Under the pieces are notes generated by a model. The model made no database searches. It saw nothing but the letters and a program-made list of their open reading frames with translations, and was not told the DNA's origin. Of a stretch of DNA of 64,000 nucleotides, positions 9,963 to 18,265 are shown piece after piece. Both the position numbers and the translations under genes were made by a program. This DNA comes from Pantoea rwandensis (GTDB lineage: Bacteria; Pseudomonadota; Gammaproteobacteria; Enterobacterales; Enterobacteriaceae): NCBI RefSeq assembly GCF_000759475.1, contig NZ_CP009454.1, forward strand, positions 2,480,001 to 2,544,000, written 5' to 3'. Numbering within the stretch: position 1 is the first letter of the stretch; every line of letters starts with the position of its first letter.

Positions 9963-11303
9963 ATGAAAGTCACTGTATTTGGTATCGGCTATGTCGGTCT
10001 GGTTCAGGCTGCGGTGTTAGCCGAAGTCGGACATGACGTTCTCTGTATTGATGTCGATGAAAAGAAAGTCGAAAACCTGAAAAAAGGCCATATTCCGATT
10101 TTCGAACCGGGTTTGACGCCGCTGGTGATGTCTAACTATGAAGCGGGTCGCCTGAAGTTCAGCACCAATGCAGAAGAGGGTGTTAACCACGGTGTGATGC
10201 AGTTTATTGCTGTGGGTACGCCGCCGGATGAAGACGGTTCTGCCGATCTGAAATATGTGACTGCGGTTGCGCGGACAATTGCAGCGCACATGAACGATCA
10301 TAAAGTGGTGATCGATAAATCTACCGTCCCTGTTGGAACGGCTGATCGTGTGCGTGCAGTAATGGCCGAGACGCTGCAAAAACGTGATGCAAACATCCCG
10401 TTTGATGTGGTTTCTAACCCTGAATTCCTCAAGGAAGGGGCTGCAGTAAACGACTGCATGCGTCCTGAGCGCATCGTAGTGGGTACCGATAACGACGAAG
10501 TGGTTGAATTGCTGCGTGAGCTTTATGAGCCATTCAATCGCAATCACGATCGTATGATTCTGATGGATATTCGCAGTGCAGAGCTGACCAAGTACGCAGC
10601 GAACTGCATGCTGGCGACCAAAATCAGCTTCATGAACGAAATCTCTAACCTGGCAGAACGTTTGGGAGCCGACGTTGAGAAAGTACGCCAGGGGATTGGT
10701 TCAGATTCACGTATTGGTTATCACTTCATCTACCCTGGCTGCGGCTACGGTGGTTCGTGCTTCCCGAAAGACGTGCAGGCGCTGATTCGCACTGCTGAGT
10801 CGATTGGTTACACGCCGCGTCTGTTGCAGGCGGTAGAAGATGTGAATGATTCACAGAAGAACAAACTGCCGAGCTTCATCAAACGTCATTTTGGCGACGA
10901 TCTGCGTGGCAAAACCTTCGCTCTCTGGGGCCTGGCGTTCAAACCTAATACCGACGATATGCGTGAAGCCTCCAGCCGTGTGCTGATGGAAACGCTGTGG
11001 GAAGCGGGTGCGACCATTCAGGCATTTGACCCGGAAGCAATGGAAGAAGCGCAGCGTATTTATGGCCACCGCGACGATCTGAAGCTGACCGGTACCAAAG
11101 AAGCGGCGTTGCAGGGTGCTGATGGCCTGGTCATTTGTACTGAATGGCAGAACTTCCGTGCGCCAGATTTCGACGTTATCAAAACCGCGTTAAAACAACC
11201 CGTGATTTTTGATGGTCGTAACCTGTATGATCCGGAACGTATCAGCAAACGCGGCTTTACGTATTACGCTATCGGCCGCGGAGCATCAATTCAAATTGTG
11301 TAA
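9963..11303 (+). CDS. ugd: UDP-glucose 6-dehydrogenase
   Basis: Oxidises UDP-glucose to UDP-glucuronate with two NAD+. It has 446 residues, the long family form, against 388 for the E. coli K-12 enzyme. The N-terminal Rossmann motif is GIGYVGL, the central helical domain starts near residue 210, the catalytic cysteine is in [11 protein letters not shown], and the C-terminal UDP-binding domain includes [14 protein letters not shown]. In E. coli this gene lies in the O-antigen/colanic acid region; here it sits between galU and an epimerase, which points to a dedicated uronate supply. Confidence 0.95.
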   Translation: MKVTVFGIGYVGLVQAAVLAEVGHDVLCIDVDEKKVENLKKGHIPIFEPGLTPLVMSNYEAGRLKFSTNAEEGVNHGVMQFIAVGTPPDEDGSADLKYVTAVARTIAAHMNDHKVVIDKSTVPVGTADRVRAVMAETLQKRDANIPFDVVSNPEFLKEGAAVNDCMRPERIVVGTDNDEVVELLRELYEPFNRNHDRMILMDIRSAELTKYAANCMLATKISFMNEISNLAERLGADVEKVRQGIGSDSRIGYHFIYPGCGYGGSCFPKDVQALIRTAESIGYTPRLLQAVEDVNDSQKNKLPSFIKRHFGDDLRGKTFALWGLAFKPNTDDMREASSRVLMETLWEAGATIQAFDPEAMEEAQRIYGHRDDLKLTGTKEAALQGADGLVICTEWQNFRAPDFDVIKTALKQPVIFDGRNLYDPERISKRGFTYYAIGRGASIQIV

Positions 11304-11317
11304 TAAATGAGGGATGT

Positions 11318-12325
11318 ATGAAGTTTTTGGTTACCGGTGCGGCAGGTTTTATTGGATTTCACGTGAGTCAGCGTTTGCTGGCCGCCGGTCACCAGGTCGT
11401 CGGTATCGATAACCTGAATGACTATTACGATGTCAGCCTGAAACAAGCGCGCTTAGACCAAATCCTTCAGCATCCCGAGTTTATTTTCCTGAAAATGGAC
11501 CTGGCAGATCGCCAGGCCATTTCTTCATTATTCGATGATCATGCATTTGATCGCGTGATCCATCTGGGTGCACAAGCGGGCGTTCGTTATTCAATTGATA
11601 ACCCACACGCTTACGCCGATGCCAATCTCATTGGCCACCTCAATATTCTCGAAGGGTGCCGCCATCATAAAGTTGGCCACCTGCTGTATGCGTCATCCAG
11701 CTCAGTTTATGGGCTTAACCGCAAAATGCCTTTCTCAACGGATGATTCTGTTGACCATCCTATTTCTCTGTATGCGGCCACCAAAAAAGCCAACGAATTG
11801 ATGTCGCATACTTATTCCCATTTGTACCAGTTGCCCACCACCGGTCTGCGCTTTTTTACTGTTTACGGTCCGTGGGGACGTCCGGATATGGCATTGTTCA
11901 AATTCACCCGCGCAATGCTGGCCGGTGAGCAAATTGACGTCTATAACCGTGGGCAAATGACCCGAGATTTCACTTACATTGATGATATTGCTGAAGCTAT
12001 CGTGCGCATTCAGGATGTGATTCCGCAGGCTGATGAAAACTGGACCGTGGAAGCGGGATCGCCGGCCACCAGTTCTGCGCCATATCGTGTTTACAATATC
12101 GGCAACAGCCAGCCGACCAGCCTGATGACCTATATCGAGTCACTGGAAAAAGCGTTGGGCATTGAAGCGAAGAAAAATATGCTGCCGATGCAGCCGGGAG
12201 ATGTGCTCAATACCAGTGCGGATACCCAGCCGTTATATGATGCGATTCAGTTCCGTCCGCAAACCAGGGTTGAGCAGGGCGTGCAGAACTTTGTTGATTG
12301 GTATCGTCGCTTCTATCAGCAATAA
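11318..12325 (+). CDS. NAD-dependent epimerase, probable UDP-glucuronate 4-epimerase
   Basis: Extended short-chain dehydrogenase/reductase, 335 residues. It has the NAD-binding TGAAGFIGFHV at the N-terminus, catalytic SSSSVYG and the YAATK (YxxxK) pair, and a C-terminal sugar-binding half with QMTRDFTYIDDIAEA. The length and the DNLNDYYD segment are typical of UDP-glucuronate 4-epimerases, which make UDP-galacturonate. The position directly after ugd supports that reading. The alternative is a UDP-glucose or UDP-GlcNAc 4-epimerase. GAGG precedes the ATG by 5 bases. Confidence 0.85.
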   Translation: MKFLVTGAAGFIGFHVSQRLLAAGHQVVGIDNLNDYYDVSLKQARLDQILQHPEFIFLKMDLADRQAISSLFDDHAFDRVIHLGAQAGVRYSIDNPHAYADANLIGHLNILEGCRHHKVGHLLYASSSSVYGLNRKMPFSTDDSVDHPISLYAATKKANELMSHTYSHLYQLPTTGLRFFTVYGPWGRPDMALFKFTRAMLAGEQIDVYNRGQMTRDFTYIDDIAEAIVRIQDVIPQADENWTVEAGSPATSSAPYRVYNIGNSQPTSLMTYIESLEKALGIEAKKNMLPMQPGDVLNTSADTQPLYDAIQFRPQTRVEQGVQNFVDWYRRFYQQ

Positions 12326-12334
12326 CGACGCATT

Positions 12335-12363
12335 AAAAAAGGAAGCCAGCGGCTTCCTTTTTC
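12335..12363 (+). terminator. Intrinsic terminator of galU-ugd-epimerase
   Basis: The stem GGAAGCC/GGCTTCC with a 3-base loop, flanked by an A-run and followed by TTTTTC, begins about 10 bases after the stop codon. The A/T flanks make it usable on both strands, although hns, which is convergent, ends about 60 bases further on. Confidence 0.9.
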
Positions 12364-12421
12364 TTACCCGGTGTAAAGTGAACTCACGTAAGCGTTATTC
12401 ACAATTCGAAGCACTGGAAAA

Positions 12422-12829
12422 TTACAGCAGGAAATCGTCCAGTTGTTTACCTTGTTCTTCAATCGCTTTTTTAATCACGGCTGGTGTACGACCCTGGCCA
12501 GTCCAGGTACGGTTTTCACCATTTTCATCAACGTAAGAATACTTGGCAGGACGTGCAGCACGCTTGGTTTTACCCGGTGCTTTGGTTTCAGAAAGTGCCT
12601 GTAACAGTTCGTTTGGATCGATACCATCCGCAATCAGCATTTCACGGTATTGTTCCAGTTTGCGGTTACGTTCAGCATTTTCAGCCTGCGCGTGAGTTTC
12701 TTCTTCACGACGCTCATTGACGACAACCTCGAGTTTTTCCAGCATCTCTTCCAGTGTTTCCAGAGTGCATTCCCGAGCTTGCGCGCGCAATGTACGGATA
12801 TTATTAAGAATTTTAAGTGCTTCGCTCAT
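12422..12829 (-). CDS. hns: Nucleoid-associated silencer H-NS
   Basis: Abundant DNA-bridging protein that silences AT-rich and horizontally acquired genes. It has 135 residues (E. coli 137). The N-terminal coiled-coil dimerisation region begins [15 protein letters not shown], a charged linker follows, and the C-terminal DNA-binding core [12 protein letters not shown] is intact. The frame extends upstream to 12904, but the start at 12829 has AGGA 5 bases upstream and gives the conserved N-terminus. Confidence 0.97.
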   Translation of the reverse strand: MSEALKILNNIRTLRAQARECTLETLEEMLEKLEVVVNERREEETHAQAENAERNRKLEQYREMLIADGIDPNELLQALSETKAPGKTKRAARPAKYSYVDENGENRTWTGQGRTPAVIKKAIEEQGKQLDDFLL

Positions 12830-12875
12830 TGTCCTAATCTCAAAATATAATAAATGGGAGTTGTTCTGCCGACTC

Positions 12876-12904
12876 ATAATAGTGGGGCTAAAAAATAACT
12901 GCAA
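12876..12904 (-). promoter_or_regulatory. Predicted hns promoter
   Basis: On the minus strand there is a -35 TTGCAG (12904-12899), exactly 17 bases, then a -10 TATTAT (12881-12876). This gives a leader of about 40 bases before the ATG at 12829. It is a near-consensus sigma-70 promoter. Confidence 0.7.
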
Positions 12905-13246
12905 TAGTCAGATTAAAAAGTAAAACGTAAAGTAAAAACCAGAAATCACATTGTATAACGGTTTACAAATATATTTACCATTAGCGCTTAGATCCGAAGC
13001 CTTGATTATCCGCGTTTGCCACCGTGACGTTGTGCTAATCCTTACACTTTGGCGGTAATAATGCTGAATAAATTCTCAGCATAGATTGTTCTTTGCCAAA
13101 AAGTGCTGTTTTAACTTCGATGATGAATCACGTAACTGCCATTGCCGTTAATTTGAGCAAATGATAAAAATAATGCATCGCTACAGGTTTACTTGTTTAT
13201 GGTAAACTGCGCGCCATCAGATTTGTGCTGCGATGAGATTCTGCAT
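12905..13246. other. hns-tdk divergent intergenic region
   Basis: About 340 bases of AT-rich DNA lie upstream of both divergent genes. No credible ORF was found; the short in-frame extension of tdk is dismissed. In E. coli the hns upstream region binds H-NS, Fis and CspA-linked factors, but no specific site was identified here. Confidence 0.6.
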
Positions 13247-13867
13247 ATGGCCCAACTTTATTTTTATTACTCCGCGATGAACGCGGGTAAATCCACTGCT
13301 TTGCTTCAGTCCTCCTATAACTATCAGGAGCGCGGCATGCGCACGCTGGTGTATACCGCCGAGATTGATGACCGCTTTGGTGCGGGCAAGGTAAGCTCGC
13401 GGATTGGTCTTTCGTCTCCTGCTTTTTTATATAACGCTGCGACACAATTAAATCAGGAAATAGCCAGGGAGCATGCGAAGCAACCGGTTCATTGTGTGCT
13501 GGTGGATGAGAGTCAGTTCCTGACACGTGAGCAGGTCAGAGCGTTATCGGATGTGGTCGACAATATGGATATTCCCGTATTGTGTTATGGATTACGCACT
13601 GATTTTCGCGGCGAGCTCTTTACCGGCAGTCAATATTTACTGGCATGGGCAGATAAACTGGTTGAGCTTAAAACCATCTGCCATTGCGGCCGTAAAGCCA
13701 GCATGGTATTGCGCCTTGATGCCAACGGTAAACCGTTCAGCGAAGGAGAGCAGGTGGTGATTGGCGGTAATGAGCGATATATTTCTGTCTGCCGTAAACA
13801 CTATAAACAGGCGATTGATGAAGGATCGTTAAAAGCTATCTATGGTGCGCAATCTCCGCAAGCTTGA
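13247..13867 (+). CDS. tdk: Thymidine kinase
   Basis: Phosphorylates thymidine in the salvage pathway. It has 206 residues (E. coli 205). The P-loop is SAMNAGKST, the catalytic Glu lies in LVDESQF, and the zinc site is built from CHCGRKA and a late CRKHY. The frame is open to 13193, but the conserved N-terminus [16 protein letters not shown] starts at 13247. The ribosome-binding site is weak (GATGAGA). Confidence 0.96.
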   Translation: MAQLYFYYSAMNAGKSTALLQSSYNYQERGMRTLVYTAEIDDRFGAGKVSSRIGLSSPAFLYNAATQLNQEIAREHAKQPVHCVLVDESQFLTREQVRALSDVVDNMDIPVLCYGLRTDFRGELFTGSQYLLAWADKLVELKTICHCGRKASMVLRLDANGKPFSEGEQVVIGGNERYISVCRKHYKQAIDEGSLKAIYGAQSPQA

Positions 13868-13880
13868 TTATTTAGTGATA

Positions 13881-13906
13881 AAAAAACCCGCCGCAGCGGG
13901 TTTTTT
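13881..13906. terminator. Bidirectional terminator between tdk and adhE
   Basis: The stem CCCGC/GCGGG with a 4-base loop is flanked by six A and six T. It lies between the convergent tdk and adhE stop codons, so it can serve both. Confidence 0.92.
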
Positions 13907-13919
13907 GTTTTTTAGCCGG

Positions 13920-16598
13920 TTAGGCTTTTTTGGTCTTTTTCTCGATTTTCACCGTTTTATCATCGACGGCGTCAGCAACTGGGCCTTCAGCTTCAGAGAA
14001 TTCGCGGCCATAGAAGGTATCCAGCATGATTTGCTTCAATTCAGCAATCAGCGGATAACGTGGGTTCGCACCGGTACACTGGTCATCAAACGCGTCGTCT
14101 GCCAGCTTATCGACTTTCGCCAGGAAATCGGCTTCCTGCACGCCTGCTTCACGGATAGAGGTTGGGATGCCCAGCTGAGTTTTCATCTCTTCCAGCCATG
14201 CCAGCAATTTTTCAATTTTCTGGGCAGTGCGGTCACCCTGTGCACTCAATCCAAGATGGTCGGCAATTTCAGCGTAGCGACGACGTGCCTGTGGGCGATC
14301 GTACTGGCTGAAAGCCGTCTGCTTGGTTGGGTTGTCATTCGCGTTGTAACGGATGACGTTGCAAATCAGCAGGGCGTTGGCCAAACCGTGCGGAATGTGG
14401 AACTCCGAGCCCAGCTTATGCGCCATGGAGTGACACACACCGAGGAAGGCGTTGGCGAAGGCGATACCGGCGATGGTTGCCGCATTATGCACACGCTCAC
14501 GCGCCACGGGATTCTTCGCACCCTCACGATAGCTGGCAGGCAGGTTCTCTTTCAGCAGCTTCAGCGCCTGCAGCGCCTGGCCATCAGAGTACTCATTTGC
14601 AAGGACAGAGACATAGGCTTCCAGCGAGTGAGTCACCGCATCCAGACCACCAAATGCACAGAGCGAGCGTGGCATATCCATCACCAGATTGGCATCCACA
14701 ATCGCCATATCAGGCGTCAGTGCATAGTCCGCTAACGGATATTTCTGGCCGGTCGCATCGTCAGTGACCACCGCAAACGGCGTGACTTCAGAACCGGTAC
14801 CGGAAGTGGTGGTGATAGCCACCATGCGTGCTTTCACGCCCATTTTCGGGAACTTGTAGATACGTTTACGGATATCCATGAAACGCAGCGCCAGCTCTTC
14901 GAAGTGGGTTTCAGGATGTTCGTACATTACCCACATGATTTTCGCGGCATCCATTGGCGAACCGCCACCCAGGGCGATAATCACATCAGGTTTGAAGCTA
15001 TTCATCTGCTCAGCACCTTTACGTACGATGCTCAGCGTTGGGTCCGCTTCAACTTCAAAGAACACTTCGGTTTCAATGCCGTGGGCTTTCAGCACGCGAG
15101 TGACTTGATCGGCGTAGCCATTGTTAAACAGGAAACGGTCGGTGACGATAAAGGCGCGTTTAGCGCCGTCGGTGGCAACTTCCTCCAGGGCAATCGGCAG
15201 TGAACCACGACGGAAGTAGATAGACTTCGGAAGTTTATGCCACAACATATTTTCAGCTCGCTTGGCCACGGTTTTCTTGTTGATCAGGTGTTTAGGTCCG
15301 ACGTTCTCAGAAATTGAGTTACCGCCCCAGGAACCACAACCCAGCGTCAACGATGGCGCAAGTTTGAAGTTATACAGGTCGCCAATACCGCCTTGCGAAG
15401 CGGGTGTGTTAATCAGAATTCGGGCGGTCTTCATTTTGTCGCCAAAGAAGTGCACGCGCTCGTGTTGGTTATCCTGGTCAGTGTAGAGACAAGAGGTATG
15501 GCCGATACCGCCCATAGCCACCAGTTTTTCTGCCTTATCTACCGCGTCGTAATAATCTTTTGCACGATACATCGCCAGGGTTGGCGACAGTTTTTCGTGG
15601 GCAAACGGTTCAGACTCATCCACCAGCTTCACTTCACCGATGAGAATTTTAGTGGTCGCAGGGACGCTGATACCGGCCAGTTCAGCAATTTTTGCCGCAG
15701 GCTGACCGACGATAGCGGCATTCAGTGCGCCATTTTTCAGGATGATATCCTGAATGGCTTTCAACTCTTTGCCCTGCAGCAGATAGCCGCCGTGGCTGGC
15801 GAAACGCTCGCGAACCGCATCGTACACCGAGTCCACCACGATGACTGACTGCTCTGACGCACAAATGACGCCGTTATCGAAGGTTTTGGACATCAGGATA
15901 GAAGCGACTGCGCGTTTGATATCGGCGGTTTCATCGATCACCACAGGCGTATTACCGGCACCGACACCAATCGCTGGTTTACCGGAACTGTATGCGGCTT
16001 TTACCATGCCTGGGCCACCGGTGGCCAGAATCAGGTTGATATCAGGGTGATGCATTAACTGGTTAGACAGTTCTACTGAAGGAACATCGATCCAGCCAAT
16101 AATGTCTTTTGGTGCACCGGCGGCAATGGCGGCTTGCAACACAATGTCGGCTGCTTTGTTGGTGGCATCTTTGGCGCGTGGATGGGGTGAGAAGATGATG
16201 CCGTTACGGGTTTTAAGGCTGATCAATGCTTTAAAGATGGCGGTTGAGGTCGGGTTGGTGGTCGGGACGATACCGCAAATCAGGCCAATCGGCTCAGCGA
16301 TGGTGATAGTACCAAAGGTGTCATCCGTATCCAGCACACCGCAGGTTTTCTCATCTTTATAGGCGTTGTAGATATATTCAGAAGCGAAGTGGTTTTTGAT
16401 CACTTTATCTTCAACGATACCCATGCCTGATTCGGCGACGGCCATTTTGGCGAGGGGGATACGGGCATCAGCAGCGGCGAGTGCAGCAGCGCGGAAAATG
16501 GTATCAACTTGTTCCTGACTAAAGTTGGCGTATTCACGCTGTGCCTTTTTAACACGCTCTACCAGTGCATTAAGTTCGGCAACATTTGTAACGGCCAT
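13920..16598 (-). CDS. adhE: Bifunctional acetaldehyde-CoA/alcohol dehydrogenase
   Basis: Reduces acetyl-CoA to ethanol during fermentation, 892 residues (E. coli 891). The N-terminal half is an aldehyde dehydrogenase with the catalytic Cys in GVICASEQS. The C-terminal half is an iron-dependent alcohol dehydrogenase with GGGSPMDAAK and the metal-binding histidines around CHSMAHKLGSEFHIPHG. The protein is known to assemble into helical filaments (spirosomes). The Lys-rich tail ends KKTKKA. Anaerobic control is suggested by the FNR-like and NarL-like sites about 175-210 bases upstream of the start codon. Confidence 0.97.
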   Translation of the reverse strand: MAVTNVAELNALVERVKKAQREYANFSQEQVDTIFRAAALAAADARIPLAKMAVAESGMGIVEDKVIKNHFASEYIYNAYKDEKTCGVLDTDDTFGTITIAEPIGLICGIVPTTNPTSTAIFKALISLKTRNGIIFSPHPRAKDATNKAADIVLQAAIAAGAPKDIIGWIDVPSVELSNQLMHHPDINLILATGGPGMVKAAYSSGKPAIGVGAGNTPVVIDETADIKRAVASILMSKTFDNGVICASEQSVIVVDSVYDAVRERFASHGGYLLQGKELKAIQDIILKNGALNAAIVGQPAAKIAELAGISVPATTKILIGEVKLVDESEPFAHEKLSPTLAMYRAKDYYDAVDKAEKLVAMGGIGHTSCLYTDQDNQHERVHFFGDKMKTARILINTPASQGGIGDLYNFKLAPSLTLGCGSWGGNSISENVGPKHLINKKTVAKRAENMLWHKLPKSIYFRRGSLPIALEEVATDGAKRAFIVTDRFLFNNGYADQVTRVLKAHGIETEVFFEVEADPTLSIVRKGAEQMNSFKPDVIIALGGGSPMDAAKIMWVMYEHPETHFEELALRFMDIRKRIYKFPKMGVKARMVAITTTSGTGSEVTPFAVVTDDATGQKYPLADYALTPDMAIVDANLVMDMPRSLCAFGGLDAVTHSLEAYVSVLANEYSDGQALQALKLLKENLPASYREGAKNPVARERVHNAATIAGIAFANAFLGVCHSMAHKLGSEFHIPHGLANALLICNVIRYNANDNPTKQTAFSQYDRPQARRRYAEIADHLGLSAQGDRTAQKIEKLLAWLEEMKTQLGIPTSIREAGVQEADFLAKVDKLADDAFDDQCTGANPRYPLIAELKQIMLDTFYGREFSEAEGPVADAVDDKTVKIEKKTKKA

Positions 16599-16771
16599 AG
16601 TGCTCTCCTGAAGGAAGTTAAACTCTTTTAGTAAGCAAGCCTGAGTCCGAAAGTATAGTCGCGCTATGCTTATACGTTGTTCAGAGTGGCGAGTAGATTG
16701 CCGTTGCTTACTAAAAGGGTTTCCAGGATAAGATGCTTACGCCTATTTCAATAGTTTCGATGGGGTAAGAT

Positions 16772-16787
16772 TACCCCTGATGAGGTA
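16772..16787. promoter_or_regulatory. Candidate NarL/NarP 7-2-7 site
   Basis: TACCCCT-GA-TGAGGTA fits the inverted heptamer arrangement TACYYMT-N2-AKRRGTA at 13 of 14 positions. Nitrate-activated NarL is known to repress adhE in E. coli. It lies 174 bases or more upstream of the adhE start. Confidence 0.6.
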
Positions 16788-16795
16788 GGCAAATT

Positions 16796-16809
16796 TTGAT
16801 GTGGATCAA
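16796..16809. promoter_or_regulatory. Candidate FNR box upstream of adhE and ychE
   Basis: TTGATGTGGATCAA matches the FNR consensus TTGAT-N4-ATCAA at every fixed position. It is nine bases from the NarL-like site, the usual pairing for genes tuned to oxygen and nitrate. It could act on adhE or ychE; adhE is the likelier target. Confidence 0.65.
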
Positions 16810-17042
16810 TCTGGCGCCATGCTGACACCTTTCAGCACCGACTTTAGCAACTAAAGTAACGCATTAAGCGGTTTTGGCTGGTTGAGAGGACGTGAGGTGG
16901 GTGACGACCCCTTGTTCGCAGAGGAATAAACTGGAAGTAAGTGGAAATAGCAGCATATATTTCCGCTTAACCCACTGGTTTTCCGTCCGGCTTATGCACT
17001 ACATTAAGCGCGATTTGAAACACTACCTTCGTGGAGCTCACC

Positions 17043-17690
17043 GTGAACCCCGTGCTACTTGATTTTTCCGGCTACGTTAAGTTTTTTGTCGGTTTATTTG
17101 CCCTGGTTAATCCCGTAGGGATCATCCCCGTGTTTATCAGCATGACCAGCTACCAGGCGGTCGCTGAGCGGAATAAAACCAATTTTACGGCAAATCTTGC
17201 TGTGGCGATTATTCTCTGGACCTCACTGTTCCTGGGGGATGCCATTCTCCATTTGTTTGGCATTTCCATTGACTCATTCCGTATCGCCGGGGGCATTCTG
17301 GTGGTCACAATCGCGATGTCGATGATCAGCGGCAAACTGGGCGAGGATAAGCAAAACAAGCAAGAAAAGTCAGAAACCGCGATTCGTGAAAGTATTGGTG
17401 TGGTGCCACTGGCCTTGCCCTTAATGGCCGGCCCGGGTGCGATCAGTTCGACCATCGTCTGGAGCACGCGTTACCACAGCTGGATAAACCTGATCGGTTT
17501 CACTATCGCCATTGCGATATTCGCTTGCTGCTGTTGGTTACTGTTTCGGGCTGCCCCTTTAATGGTGCGCGTTCTAGGGCAAACAGGCATTAACGTGATT
17601 ACCCGAATCATGGGATTGCTATTAATGGCACTGGGGATTGAGTTTGTTGTCACCGGAATGAAAGCGATATTTCCGGGGTTGCTGAATTAA
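17043..17690 (+). CDS. ychE: MarC family inner membrane protein YchE
   Basis: Integral membrane protein of the MarC/UPF0056 family, 215 residues with about six transmembrane segments. FALVNPVGIIPVF and PLMAGPGAISS are the conserved repeats. Function is unproven; despite the family name no drug export is established. Two in-frame GTG codons compete: 17031 and 17043. GTGGAG at 17031-17036 is well placed as the ribosome-binding site for the second, which also gives the E. coli length, so that start was chosen. Confidence 0.92.
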   Translation: MNPVLLDFSGYVKFFVGLFALVNPVGIIPVFISMTSYQAVAERNKTNFTANLAVAIILWTSLFLGDAILHLFGISIDSFRIAGGILVVTIAMSMISGKLGEDKQNKQEKSETAIRESIGVVPLALPLMAGPGAISSTIVWSTRYHSWINLIGFTIAIAIFACCCWLLFRAAPLMVRVLGQTGINVITRIMGLLLMALGIEFVVTGMKAIFPGLLN

Positions 17691-18265
17691 ATTGTCGGTG
17701 TTTTCAGTTAAAAAATAACTTTCGTGATCCATGTTGGTGCAATTGGCCATTATTTTGCACCAATAGGGTGAAATTATTCGCCTGGCTTAATATGATTTGC
17801 CTGTCATCACTTTTGCTACTACTTTTCCTTCCTGCGCCAGTTCATCAATAAATATATGTGATAATTATCACAGTATATTTCACTGCTATATTCATTTTAA
17901 TTAGTCACTATTCGGATGTTTTCTCGCCTCAAATAACGTTTCATATTGTTGGTCGAGGGTTTGGCAGCGTTAACAGTAAAATGGCGGGTTGCAGAGCTTT
18001 ATTGGCGAGAAAATCGACTGAATATTGACTTATTGCTTGTAAAACATATGCTTGAATAATATTTCAGGGTGAAAATTAACACTTCTCCTGTCGCGGACTC
18101 CATGATAAAAGAGAATTAGCTAACATTTTTGCTGTTTAGCTTTGGCGTGCGGGCATCGGTTCTGATAATTTTCGGCTCATCACAAATTTTTTCCCTGTTC
18201 GCGACAAATGTGTACGCTTCTTGCTTACTCGCTATCAGGTTTTTATTTAAGGTTGATATTTGTTG
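17691..18265. other. AT-rich leader region upstream of the opp locus
   Basis: There are 575 bases without a credible ORF on either strand. An inverted repeat TTGGTGCAA (17734-17742) with TTGCACCAA (17755-17763) stands out. Within it TTGGC-N7-TTTGCA keeps the GG-N10-GC spacing (45-46 to 57-58 in 17700s) of a sigma-54 promoter. The rest is AT-rich and may carry the oppA promoter and Lrp-type control, but no specific site was identified. Confidence 0.45.

Larger units (their letters stand above)
16599..17042. other. adhE-ychE divergent regulatory region
   Basis: The 444 bases between two divergent genes contain no ORF that looks real. They hold the NarL-like (16772-16787) and FNR-like (16796-16809) sites listed separately. 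In E. coli adhE has a long untranslated leader, and the distance here is compatible with one. Confidence 0.6.

Noticed and set aside
9130..9963. 277-residue open frame on the minus strand opposite galU
   Set aside because: It lies fully antisense to galU, with no ribosome-binding site or domain, and reflects the strong codon bias of galU.
13842..14735. 297-residue open frame on the plus strand opposite adhE
   Set aside because: It is antisense to the highly conserved adhE coding frame and its translation is rich in His, Arg and Gln, as expected for an antisense shadow of a high-GC gene.
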